Below, one piece after another: positions 35,201 to 43,251 of a DNA stretch of 64,000 nt. The notes under the pieces were generated by a model. That model was not told the DNA's origin. It saw only the letters and a program-made list of their open reading frames with translations, and did not search any database. The translations under genes and the position numbers were made by a program. The stretch's first letter is position 1; every line of letters begins with the position of its first letter. Origin of the DNA: an uncultured Pseudomonadales bacterium (GTDB lineage: Bacteria > Pseudomonadota > Gammaproteobacteria > Pseudomonadales > Azotimanducaceae). The stretch is taken from NCBI GenBank assembly GCA_958296295.1, contig OY282460.1, positions 4,014,291 to 4,078,290 of the forward strand. Direction: 5' to 3'.

Positions 35201-37331
35201 GCTCGCGGACCGCGACAACCCCACCCGCAAGAACCCCGCCTGCACGGTGTGCCACGGCGCGCTGGATGTCGTGGCCGGCGCTTTTCAGAATTACGGCGAT
35301 TCCGGCTACTACCGCGACAAGTGGGGCGGCTTCGACGCGCTGGACTACCACTACAAGAACGGCACCGACAGCGCGCAGGCGATCCAAGGCGACTCTTGGG
35401 CACGCCGCAGCACGCTCTCTTGGCCACTGCGCGCGCCGCCCGGCGAGGCCACCGTGGGCTTCACCTACACAAACGACTTCTACGACGAGAAGACCCGCTA
35501 CGACGGCACGATATACGTCGATTCGTTGCGCGTTTTGGACGAGGCGGGGCGCGAGATCGCACGGCACGAGTTCGAGACGGCGCCGCCGCGCACGCCGTGG
35601 CGCTATTGCGGGGCGCAAAACTGGAACCACGCGACGCGCAAGGGCGACCACTTGCGGCTTTGGAACGGTGGCTACGAATGCGCCGTTCACGTTCCGTTCG
35701 TTGCGGACGGCGAGCAGCAATACACCGTGGAGGTGGTGGCTTGGGGCAGCCGCCACGATCGCTACGGCGAGGCCGGCTATCCAAAAGTGTCCGTGGTGGT
35801 GGACCCCTACCGCGTCGGTGACACCTGGTACCGCGACATGCGCCCGCCCGGCTTCGACGAAGAAGCGCTACCGGACAGCGACGACAGCTTGGCTTGGCTT
35901 GGGCGCCGCCTGGTGGCCGACGATCGGTTCGCCACCGCGACGGTGCGTTTTTGGTGGCGGGCCGTGATGGGGCGCGAGGTGGCGGAACCACCCGCGACAG
36001 CGCAGGACGCCGATTTCCAAGGTCGGCTGCTCGCGGCCACGGCGCAAGGTGCAGAGGTGCGGCGGCTGGCGGACGGCTTCCGAAGCGGCTTCGGCGACGG
36101 CAAGGCGCACAACCTCAAGGACTTGCTGGTGGAGCTGGCGCTCTCGGCGTGGTTCCGCGCCGCGGCGGCCGAGGATCTCGACGCCGTGCGCGCGGTCGCG
36201 CTCGCCCACGCCGGCGCGAAACGGCTGCTGACGCCGGAGGAGCTGTCGCGCAAGACGGATGCCTTGACAGGTTTCGAATGGGGCCGGTGGCGCCATCCGT
36301 CGGCAAAGCCGCATCGTCAACATCGATCTTGGCTCACCGACCAGAACGGGTACAGGTTGCTGTACGGCGGCATCGACTCCGACGGCATCACCGTGCGGGC
36401 GCGGGACATGACTTCGGTGATGGCCGGAGTGTCCAAGAGCCACGCCGCCCATGTGAGCTGTCCGGTGGTGCTGCGCGAACTCTACCTGCTGCCCGATGCC
36501 GAGCGGCGGCTGTTCGGGGGCATAGAGGCCGCGGTGTCGCCGCATTTCGAGCTTGGCGGCCGTCTCCGGCCCCGCCCCGCGAAGGCCATCCACACCGTGC
36601 GCGGCCATCTGACCGCAGGCGCCAAGACGGTGTTCCTGAAGTTCCCCAACGACCACGCCGACGCGCGAGGCGACCGCAACGTCTACCTCGACCGCCTCGA
36701 CGTGCGGGACGCCACCGGCGCGGTGGTGCAAACCGTGGAGCTGGAACGGGCGTCCGCCCCGCCCGCCGACAACAACTGCAACAAGCCCCTCGGCGACCAC
36801 TACGCCCTCTATTGCAAGGGCTGGGTGGAAGCGTCCATCGTCGTCGACGCGCCCGGCAACTACGCGCTGGACGTGCTCGCGTGGGCGGACTGGTACGGCG
36901 ACGAAGCGCCCCGACTGGACGTTGTGGTGGATGCCGCGGCCCCCACCGCTGCCGCCGTGGCGGCCATCAAGCGCAAGCTGGTGGAATTGCACGAGAAGCT
37001 CCTCGGCGTGCGGCTCGATCCCGATGCGGACGAGATAACAACCGCCTACCGCCTGTTCACGGAGGTCTGGCAGCGCCAGCGCGCCACGGCCGGCCCGCAG
37101 TTCTTCGACAAGGCCTGCCATTGGGACAGCGACATCCGCTTCCTCGACGGCTTCGTGGCAGACGCCGTGCGTGAGGGCGTGGACGCATTCGGGCCGTACA
37201 AGCGCTGGAATTGGGCCAAGACAAACGCTTTCTGGGGCAGCCGCGACACGTCCGATCCGCACTTCACCGCGCGAACCTGGGTCGTCGTGCTAGCCCACCT
37301 GATGACGGACTACCGGTACTTGCACCTATGA
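32232..37331 (+). CDS. Giant diheme secreted protein with four beta-type repeats and cytochrome-like core
   Basis: About 1,699 residues. The start is uncertain: TTG 32232, GTG 32250 or TTG 32256, the last with AGAGGG well placed. After a hydrophobic leader, residues about 135-620 hold four related modules. They alternate between a PFFP/YFP-type (VVRVINRSDQAGEVSIVAVD) and a FNPAGNTARASRLRLVNRG type, each ending with a GxGxWRL motif. Heme c sites are CVRCH near residue 644 and CTVCH near 1003. The core resembles the planctomycete-cytochrome/DUF1592 group. The next gene is a DUF1501 protein, the usual partner of such proteins. The 3' end is duplicated at 37473-37538. Confidence 0.75.
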   Translation: MGLEQRVTLQRAAAASGVRLFTGLLPVGHPVRAGVFALAAGLFAMDAGSAGVEERHPGAAESQRVEQARMHYERARAAAHERLRHQQPLSAAGIPVSPHETAGSQRAHPEWARHRPSMNPPAYKPANAESASAEEPGREHLVPFFPNAVRAEGQGVVRVINRSDQAGEVSIVAVDDAGVRFAPLSLAIGGREARQFTAADLERGAPAKGIEAGLGRPSQGDWRLSLTSSLDIQVLGLLRGTDGFVASLHDRLAKVPTPNGSVRQASMFNPAGNTARASRLRLVNRGEQPATVTVSAVDDRGDTAALQVRATIPPGETRTLTADDLETGSPDTTGAFGDGHGKWRLALVADQPVHVLNLLASPSGLANLSAPPPEPGPAEDGLDEESGLVRHRIPYFPSTDLAVGADGVGFVRLINDSEMAGTVEIRAFDQSARQFAPIQLAIGGGEAVHFDAADLERGNPAKGINVGTGAGEGAWRLELATTLTLRTGVYFRAADGLLSGLNAVAPETTRGYEVPFFNPSDDMAQRSLLRLVNWGDEDAAVVITGRDDSGAPAAHAVSLTVPARGARTLDAWQLETGDAAGLDGALGDGVGKWRLAVATTVSLQVMSLLESDAGLANVSTVAKPEDRSAAGIFSAHVSAIVQSKCVRCHVAGGAAAAARLRFTPAAASADHQALNLEALRRFLDEVEDGAEIFLNRIQGIGHGGGVQVAANTEDHVQVARLLARLGEEVAPTPSVANLFDGVRLEAPRNTLRRAALVFAGRIPTQAEYAAVEAGGLGALRGAVRGLMEGDAFHEFLLRAANDRLLTDRELERFAVIGNDGFFVTYDNEYVRLRQAQGREIWDWHHAVQYGAGRAPLELIAHVVENDLPYTDILTADYIMANPPVARVYGADTEFDDPDNIHEFKPSAILRYHHHGRGYEAEYLPGVGVRVIRPGPLARHPHAGLLNTKAFLQRFPTTATNRNRARARWTYYHFLGVDVEQSASRTTDPVALADRDNPTRKNPACTVCHGALDVVAGAFQNYGDSGYYRDKWGGFDALDYHYKNGTDSAQAIQGDSWARRSTLSWPLRAPPGEATVGFTYTNDFYDEKTRYDGTIYVDSLRVLDEAGREIARHEFETAPPRTPWRYCGAQNWNHATRKGDHLRLWNGGYECAVHVPFVADGEQQYTVEVVAWGSRHDRYGEAGYPKVSVVVDPYRVGDTWYRDMRPPGFDEEALPDSDDSLAWLGRRLVADDRFATATVRFWWRAVMGREVAEPPATAQDADFQGRLLAATAQGAEVRRLADGFRSGFGDGKAHNLKDLLVELALSAWFRAAAAEDLDAVRAVALAHAGAKRLLTPEELSRKTDALTGFEWGRWRHPSAKPHRQHRSWLTDQNGYRLLYGGIDSDGITVRARDMTSVMAGVSKSHAAHVSCPVVLRELYLLPDAERRLFGGIEAAVSPHFELGGRLRPRPAKAIHTVRGHLTAGAKTVFLKFPNDHADARGDRNVYLDRLDVRDATGAVVQTVELERASAPPADNNCNKPLGDHYALYCKGWVEASIVVDAPGNYALDVLAWADWYGDEAPRLDVVVDAAAPTAAAVAAIKRKLVELHEKLLGVRLDPDADEITTAYRLFTEVWQRQRATAGPQFFDKACHWDSDIRFLDGFVADAVREGVDAFGPYKRWNWAKTNAFWGSRDTSDPHFTARTWVVVLAHLMTDYRYLHL

Positions 37332-37538
37332 CGGTGAGTGCCGGGCTGTATGTGGGGCCAAAGGTGCAGAAGCGCTTGGACGCCGCGGCGCCTAACCTGT
37401 CGCTGGCGGTGGACTACGGCATCCTTTGGTGGCTGTCCGTGCCCTTGAGACCCCATTCGCCGCGCGCGGGCCACCGCGCGAACGTGGGTCGTCGTGCTAG
37501 CCCACCTGACGACGGACTACCGGCACCTGCACTTGTGA
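37266..37538 (+). repeat. Direct repeat of the 3' end of the giant gene
   Basis: The last 66 bases of the giant gene (37266-37331) recur at 37473-37538 with six mismatches, including a stop codon at the same place. Between the copies lie 141 bases carrying a YidC-like fragment. The second copy is directly followed by the DUF1501 gene leader, so it probably marks the original gene end. Confidence 0.85.
37328..37450 (+). pseudogene. YidC insertase fragment
   Basis: Forty codons from the ATG at 37328 read TVSAGLYVGPKVQKRLDAAA and then VDYGILWWLSVPL. This matches the end of the periplasmic domain of the YidC membrane insertase, where E. coli has VGPEIQ, VDYGWLWF and QPLF. Similarity stops abruptly at about 37450, before the membrane domain. 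It is an isolated fragment between two copies of the 3' end of the upstream gene and cannot be functional. Confidence 0.75.
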
Positions 37539-37566
37539 ACACCCGCATCGGCCGGTACTTGCGCGC

Positions 37567-38850
37567 ATGAGACGCCGCGCAATGCTCAAGGGCCTCGTGG
37601 CGGCAGCCGCGGGCGGTGGCTTTCGCCTGCCGCTCGTCCACGCCGCGGATTACCGCGGCAAGTTCCTGGTTTGCGTGCAGGCGGACGGCGGCTGGGATCC
37701 CACCAGCTTCTGCGACCCCAAGGCCAACGTGCGCGGCGAGCCGACCATCAACACTTGGGCCAACTCGCGCGGCGTCTCGCAAGCGGGCAACCTCGCGTAC
37801 GCGCCGTTCGCCGGCAACCGGGCGTTCTTCGAGAAGCACCATCGGCGGATGCTCGTGATAAACGGCGTGGACGCGCAGACGAACTCGCACACCGTCGGCG
37901 TGGTACACAACTGGAGCGGGCGCGTCTCCGAAGGCTATCCCACCACCACCGCCTTGCTGGCGGCACAACATGGCGCGGAAATGCCGGTGCCCTACCTGAG
38001 TTTCGGCGGCTATTCGGAAACCGGCGGCGTGGCGCGTTTCGCCCGCATCGGCAATCCCGCGGTGCTGCGCGACATCGCCGCCCCGGAGCAATCGCCGTGG
38101 GTTGCCGAACCGTTTTTCAGCGCGGCCGACTGGGCCGCCATGCGCAGCCACGCCGCGGCGCGCGCCGAGCGGTTCGCCGCGGTGTCAGGGCAGCTGCCGG
38201 GCGAGGTCCGCACGCGCCAGTTCCACCGTTCCTCGTTCGCAACCGAAGGTTTGCGGGCCTACGCCGCCACCCTGCCGCCGGACGCCGAGCTGGAGCCCAC
38301 GAAAAGCTACGAGGGGGCCAACGCCACCTACTACAGCGCGCTGCGCCGTCAAGCCCAGTTGGCCGTGCTGGCGTTCAAGACCGGCGTGGCCACAAGCGCG
38401 GATCTCTGGCAGTGGGGCTTCGACACGCACGCCAACCACGACCGGGATCACGAATGGCTGCTCGGCAATCTCACCGGCGCCGTGGACTACCTGTGGGACT
38501 ACGCGGAGCGGCACGGGGTGGCCGACCGGCTGGTTGTCGTGATGGCGTCCGACTTCGGGCGCACCAACCATTACAACGCCGCCGGCGGCAAGGACCACTG
38601 GCCCATCGGCAGCGTCGTGGTGATGGAGAACAACCAGCCCTGGACGAACCGCGCCGTCGGCGAGACGGACGAGCTGCACTTCGCCGGCAAGATCGATCCG
38701 CTGACGTTGCGCGCGGACGCCGAGCGCGGCGTGCGCATCCGGCCCCAGCACATCCACAAGGCCCTGCGCGCCTATCTCGGCATCGCCGGCACCGCCGCGG
38801 CGGCGCGTTTTCCGTTTCCGTCCGCCGAGAGTTTCGCCTTCTTCGGCTAG
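37567..38850 (+). CDS. DUF1501-like twin-arginine exported protein
   Basis: 427 residues. The N-terminus MRRRAMLKGLVAAAAGGGFR has the RR and hydrophobic stretch of a Tat-type signal. The body carries DUF1501-family blocks: LVCVQADGGWDPTSFCDPKA near residue 34, DTHANHDRDHEWLLGNL near 290, and VVVMASDFGRTNHYNAAGGKDHWPIGSVVVM, the sulfatase-like metal-binding region. Such proteins are usually encoded next to DUF1592/DUF1800-type secreted proteins, and the giant gene upstream is of that kind. The biochemical function is unknown. No clear ribosome-binding site precedes the ATG. Confidence 0.8.
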   Translation: MRRRAMLKGLVAAAAGGGFRLPLVHAADYRGKFLVCVQADGGWDPTSFCDPKANVRGEPTINTWANSRGVSQAGNLAYAPFAGNRAFFEKHHRRMLVINGVDAQTNSHTVGVVHNWSGRVSEGYPTTTALLAAQHGAEMPVPYLSFGGYSETGGVARFARIGNPAVLRDIAAPEQSPWVAEPFFSAADWAAMRSHAAARAERFAAVSGQLPGEVRTRQFHRSSFATEGLRAYAATLPPDAELEPTKSYEGANATYYSALRRQAQLAVLAFKTGVATSADLWQWGFDTHANHDRDHEWLLGNLTGAVDYLWDYAERHGVADRLVVVMASDFGRTNHYNAAGGKDHWPIGSVVVMENNQPWTNRAVGETDELHFAGKIDPLTLRADAERGVRIRPQHIHKALRAYLGIAGTAAAARFPFPSAESFAFFG

Positions 38851-38875
38851 GGATTTCGGCGGGCCGCGGCCCGGC

Positions 38876-40036
38876 TCATTCCGAGACTCTCGCTGCCGCC
38901 AAGCGCCGGTAAAGCCGCAATCCGCTCACGCCGTCTATCGGCTCGCTGAAACGCCCGCTGTCGAACAACAGCTTGAAGCGCAGCCCGCGCAACGCCGGTG
39001 GCCGGTAGCCGGGCACTTGGGCAAAGCGCCGCTGCACCGAGACGTGCAGCACCGGCAAGTCTTCGCACGGCGCATCGTCCGCGCAGACGTGAATCGAACG
39101 CGGCTCTTGAGCGAGCACCGCCGCGTGCATGCCGGTGTGGGCGTGCAAGGGGCTGTGCGCCAGCGGATGCACCGCGATGTCGTCCACGTCGAGGCCCGCG
39201 AAGGTGTCGCCTTGAAGCTCGAACAACGCGCGCACGCTTGCGGCGTCCGTGCAGGCAATGGCGATGTTCGCGCCGAGGACGCGCTTGCAGGCGGCGATCA
39301 TGAACGCGAGCGCGCAATCCGAGAGGCCGTCCACCCAATAGCCGCCGCCGACATCGCCGTGGACGCCGGGAAACCACACCTCGAGAATGCGGTCTGGATC
39401 AGCGGCGTCCTTGTTCATCAAAGTGGGCGTGAACGTCACCCGGTCCTCGTCGATGGCGAGCAGATGCACGGCCTTCTCTATGCGCCCATCGAGGGTGCCG
39501 TTCTCGAACACCACATCGCTGCTGATCTTCTCGCCGCGCCGGTGGATGCCGTCCATCGCCGCCACGGTGTCGAACGCGCCCAGGAACGCCACCGCGCAAT
39601 CCGGGCGATCGGCCAACAGCGTGGCGGCGAACTTCCGCGCCAAGGCGGCGCCGCGGCTGTAGCCGAACAGCACCAATCGGTCGCCGGGCCGGTAGTGCGC
39701 GTCGAAGTCTCCCCGCGCCTCTTCGAGAATGCGTTTCGCGTCGCCGAAGGTTGGGGCGATGAGCAAATTGAGTCCGGCGCGGCCGGCGGCGTAGAGGCGG
39801 CCGAGCAGCGGAACGCGACTGCGGCCCTCGCGGGTGCCGATGCCGTTGTAGTAGAAGTTCAGCTGGCGCGCGTCGCCCGATGGTTCGCCGAAGTCGCCAC
39901 CGGTCAGAACATGCAGCTTCAGCACGTTGCTGACGCTTTGATCCTCCTTGAACTCGCCGGCGTCGCTCGGCTCGTTGCCCGTGCCGTCGAAGCAGAACAC
40001 CAGCGTGCGCGGCGCCGCGTCGTTGGACGAGGACAA
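38876..40036 (-). CDS. DUF2235 alpha/beta-hydrolase-like protein
   Basis: 386 residues from a TTG at 40036 with AAGAAGG seven bases upstream. The DUF2235 pattern is clear: VFCFDGTGNEPSD at the N-terminus, YYNGIGTREG, the nucleophile-elbow GYSRGAALARKFA near residue 130, and PGVHGDVGGGYWVDGLSD near 230. The family includes T6SS-linked phospholipases (Tle) and other uncharacterised hydrolases. No signal peptide or VgrG/PAAR gene is near, so a housekeeping hydrolase role is as likely as an effector. It converges on the DUF1501 gene. Confidence 0.85.
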   Translation of the reverse strand: MSSSNDAAPRTLVFCFDGTGNEPSDAGEFKEDQSVSNVLKLHVLTGGDFGEPSGDARQLNFYYNGIGTREGRSRVPLLGRLYAAGRAGLNLLIAPTFGDAKRILEEARGDFDAHYRPGDRLVLFGYSRGAALARKFAATLLADRPDCAVAFLGAFDTVAAMDGIHRRGEKISSDVVFENGTLDGRIEKAVHLLAIDEDRVTFTPTLMNKDAADPDRILEVWFPGVHGDVGGGYWVDGLSDCALAFMIAACKRVLGANIAIACTDAASVRALFELQGDTFAGLDVDDIAVHPLAHSPLHAHTGMHAAVLAQEPRSIHVCADDAPCEDLPVLHVSVQRRFAQVPGYRPPALRGLRFKLLFDSGRFSEPIDGVSGLRLYRRLAAARVSE

Positions 40037-40080
40037 GCCGGAACCTTCTTAGTCGAACATCAGCCCGAGGTCGAGCGCCG

Positions 40081-41319
40081 TCAAGCCGCCAGCGCCGCGA
40101 CGTCCGGTTGCGTCCGGTACCTCTCCGGCACCGGAAACTTGAACACCCGCGCCGCGTTCAAGCCCAGCACCTTGGCGCGTTCGCCGTCCGTGAGTTGCGC
40201 CATGGTGCGCTCGATGGCTTGCGCGGAATGCGGCCAAGTGCCTTCGTGGTGCGGGTAGTCGTTCGCCCACATGAAGTTGTCGACGAGCCGGTGTTCACGG
40301 GCCAGATCGAGGCCGGGCTTGTCCTCTTGAAAGGTGGCGAAGCCGTGCTCGCGGAAATAGTCGCTCGGCAGCCGCGGCAGCTTGGGCCGCACGAACATGT
40401 GGTGCTTGCGATACGCCTCGTCCATCGCCCAAATCGCCCACGGCACCCAACCGATACCGGCCTCCACGCTGCCGAAGCGCAAGCCGGAGAAGCGTTCCAA
40501 AACGCCCGAGGCGCACAAGTTGGCGATGGGCTCCATCGTCGGCGCCAGCGAATGGACGGCGTAGTTGACCACTGCCCCACCGTTGCCGCGGGACGTGCGC
40601 GGATCGCGGCCGGTGGAGACGTGGAACGTGACCGGCAGGGCCACTTCCTGCACGCAAGCCCACAGCGGATCGAACTCCGGCAGGTTGTAGTTCGCGTGTT
40701 GATGATCAGCCGGGCCCCAGATCGGCTTGCACGGCAGGGCAAGGCCGCGAAAGCCGAGCGCCGCCACGCGCTGGATTTCGCGGATGGCGCCCGGAATGTC
40801 GGCCGCGGCCACGCAGCCCATGGGCGATAGCCTGTCGTTGTAGGCGCCAAAGGTCTCCCACGCCCAATCGTTCCACACCCGGCACATGTGTTGACTGAAC
40901 TCGGCGTCCGGCGTTGCCCAGATCGTCAATCCCTTGTTCGGGAACAACACTTCCGCGTCCACGCCGTCCGCGGCCAAGTCCGCCAGCCGCTGCTCCGGCG
41001 TTTGGCCGGCGCGGTTGCGGCGGGCGTCTTCGCCGGCGAAGACGATGTTGCGGATGCGCACGGGACGGAAACCTTCCGTCTTCTGGTACTGGCGGCCTTC
41101 CGCGTCCACGGCGACACCCGGCAGCCGGTCGCGGTAGCGCTTGTCCATGCGCGCGCGCCACAGATCGGAGGGTTCTTGCACATGGCCATCGGTGGAAACG
41201 ATGAAGTACTTGTTCGGATCGCCCGGGCGGGCGGTGCGCGTCCAACCCTCCACGCCCGGAGTTCGCAGACGCCAGACGTTGTTCTCGTCCGGCGCGGGAG
41301 TGGCGGCAACATTGGCCAC
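40081..41319 (-). CDS. Amidohydrolase-family metal-dependent hydrolase
   Basis: 412 residues of the amidohydrolase_2 (ACMSD-like) TIM-barrel group. Metal-binding positions are suggested by YFIVSTDGHVQEP near residue 39, the histidine in LPVTFHVSTGRDP, and DNFMWANDYPHHEGTWPHS near 360, where the final aspartate coordinates metal. Family reactions are decarboxylation or hydrolysis of ring or amide substrates. Such genes are common in aromatic and terpene degraders, and the acyl-CoA dehydrogenases in this window fit that lifestyle. The substrate is unknown. It is followed downstream by the DUF2235 gene, 44 bp away. Confidence 0.87.
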   Translation of the reverse strand: MANVAATPAPDENNVWRLRTPGVEGWTRTARPGDPNKYFIVSTDGHVQEPSDLWRARMDKRYRDRLPGVAVDAEGRQYQKTEGFRPVRIRNIVFAGEDARRNRAGQTPEQRLADLAADGVDAEVLFPNKGLTIWATPDAEFSQHMCRVWNDWAWETFGAYNDRLSPMGCVAAADIPGAIREIQRVAALGFRGLALPCKPIWGPADHQHANYNLPEFDPLWACVQEVALPVTFHVSTGRDPRTSRGNGGAVVNYAVHSLAPTMEPIANLCASGVLERFSGLRFGSVEAGIGWVPWAIWAMDEAYRKHHMFVRPKLPRLPSDYFREHGFATFQEDKPGLDLAREHRLVDNFMWANDYPHHEGTWPHSAQAIERTMAQLTDGERAKVLGLNAARVFKFPVPERYRTQPDVAALAA

Positions 41320-41377
41320 GATTTCGTGTCCTCTCGCGTTCGCTTGGCAGGGCCGGCTACCTTACCACCTTGTCGGG

Positions 41378-41562
41378 TCAGGGCATCCGCTCGGCACCGT
41401 TCGCACCGTTCGCGGACGCTTGCCGGGCCAGCGCCTCGGAGACCAGCCGCTCCGCCTCCACCCGCGCCAGCTGCACCTCGCCATCGTCCAGATACCACGG
41501 CAGCGACGCATCGGCGACGTGTTGACGCAACGCCTCCACGTCCACCTCGCGGCCGGTCGCTT
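41378..41562 (-). pseudogene. 3' part of interrupted gene A
   Basis: The minus strand reads TGREVDVEALRQHVADASLP, continues through ELARVEAE-type residues and ends ANGANGAERMP with TGA at 41378-41380. This is the C-terminal 61 codons of gene A, whose 5' part lies at 43252-44687 beyond an IS1380 copy. The match to the tail of gene B (GREVNLEALRQEFADASLPW) is close. No start or ribosome-binding site of its own. Confidence 0.85.
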
Positions 41563-43251
41563 CCTTAAGTCCCTGTTAAGCCGCTGTCGGGGAGAGCGGG
41601 ATTCGTGGGGAAAGAAGCGCAAGTGCTTGAAAGAACGCACGCTGCGGGGGAATCGGCCGGTATGATGCCGGTTGAACAAGGATCACCCCGCAGGTGCGTT
41701 GATGAAGAGAGTAGTTCCAAGCCCGGCCAAAGTCGAGATCGGCTTCACCGGGGATCGTTTGACGGGCACGGGCGGCGCCGCGCTGCTGGCGGAGGCGGCG
41801 CGCCGGTTCGGGCTTCCGGAGCGCCTTGCCGAGGCGGTGTCGGTGAAGAAGCGGAACCGGGGCGCGTCGGACGCGGAGACGCAGTGGAGCGTGATCGCGT
41901 CGCTGGCGTCGGGGAACGGGTCGCTGTCGGATCTGGACGCTTTGCGCGAGGACGGCGTTCAGCGCGAGCTGCTGGGCCTGTCGTCGGCGCCGTCGGGGCG
42001 GCGGGCCGGGGAGTTCCTGTCGCGTCTGACGAAGCGGGACGTGGAGAGCCTGCGGGGGGTGGCGCGGCACCTGTCGCGGTGCGTGGCGCCGGAGGTGGTG
42101 GCGCACGAGCTGGAGGAGAACACGAGCTGGAGGAGAAGGGGTACGTTCCGGTGTTCGTGGACGGCACGGGCATCGAGGTGTCGGGCCGGCTGTTCGAGCA
42201 CGCGGCGCGGCTGTACACCGGGGAGCGCGGCTACTGGCTGCACGCGGTGTTCGTGGGCGGGCTGTGGGTGAGCGGGAGGCTGCGGCCGGGGGGCGACGTG
42301 GCGTGCGGCTGGAAGGGCCAGCTCAAGCGCGACGTGGCGCCGCTGCTGCCGAAGGGCGTGCCGGCGTGGGTGCGTTGCGACGCGGCGTACTACCGGGGGG
42401 CGTTCGTGGAGCATGTTCGCGGCGAGGGCTGGGACCTGTCGATCAGCGTGACGGATCCCAACAAGTGCCGGCCGGTGCTGGACGTTGTGGAGGGCCTGCC
42501 GGAGCATGGCTGGGAGGACATCGGCAAGGGCGAGTCGGCCACTTGGGTGCGTTACCGCCCTTCGAAGTGGAAGGAGGAGCAGAGCTATGTGGTGGTGCGG
42601 CTGCGCTCGCGGCGGCAGGGCGAGCTGCTGCCGCGCTTCTCGGTGATCCTGGCCAACCGCGACGACCTGCCGCTGGCGGAGGTGGTTCGCCGGCACCGCG
42701 GCAAGCAGGGCCACGAGAACGCCTTCAAGGGGCCGCTGGTCGATCTCGACCTGCACCATCCGCCGTGCCGGGGCTACCGCGCCAACCAGGCGTTCTACGC
42801 CTACGGGCAAATGGCGCATCTGCTGCTGCGCGCCGTGCAGTTCCGGCTGCTGCCGAAGGCGGCCCGCCGGCACGGCATCCGCCCGCTGGTGCGGCACGTG
42901 ATGCGCAGCGTCGCCCGGCTGGTGCGCAGCGGCAGGAAGCGCTGGCTGCTGTTCGCGTCCTGCTGCTTCCGCCGCGACTGGCTGCTGTACGCGGGAATGC
43001 GCCTGCGCATCGACTCCGGCTAGGCGCCGCACCCGCCCCCGCGCGCGATTCCCGGCGCCGTTTCCGACGCGCCGCGGTCGCCCGACCGCGCCAGTTCCGA
43101 AACGCGTCGAATCCACAGGCGAAAACTCCTTCGGCGCGGATTCCCCGCCTTCCCCACACGCTCGACAAGGCGTTCCCCGCTCCCGAACCGCACTCGCCGC
43201 CTGCCCGACAGCTGAACCACCCCTCTTCAGAGCGTTAACAGGGAATCTAGG
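41563..43251 (+). mobile_element. IS1380-family insertion sequence, copy A (1,689 bp)
   Basis: The ends are CCTTAAGTCCCTGTTAAGCC (left) and, read inward, CCTAGATTCCCTGTTAACGC (right), 15 of 20 matching. GTCGCTT flanks it on both sides (41556-41562, 43252-43258) as target duplication. The right end starts CCTAGATTC, as remembered for ISEcp1 of the same family. It is identical in design to copy B at 46601-48272 but exactly 17 bp longer because of an internal duplication. Confidence 0.85.
41702..43023 (+). pseudogene. IS1380-family transposase, frameshifted by a 17-bp duplication
   Basis: The frame from the ATG at 41702 (MKRVVPSPAKVEIGFTGDRL) matches copy B until VAHELEEN. There the 17-mer CACGAGCTGGAGGAGAA occurs twice in tandem (42104-42120, 42121-42137), whereas copy B has it once. 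The shift throws the first frame out; the correct second half (KGYVPVFVDGTGIEVSGRLF to MRLRIDSG) continues in another frame to 43023. Catalytic residues lie on both sides of the break, so this copy should make no active transposase unless slippage occurs. Confidence 0.88.

Noticed and set aside
34086..35756. 556-codon minus-strand frame inside the giant diheme gene
   Set aside because: It lies opposite two CxxCH heme sites and conserved repeats in the real gene; its composition is typical of a shadow.
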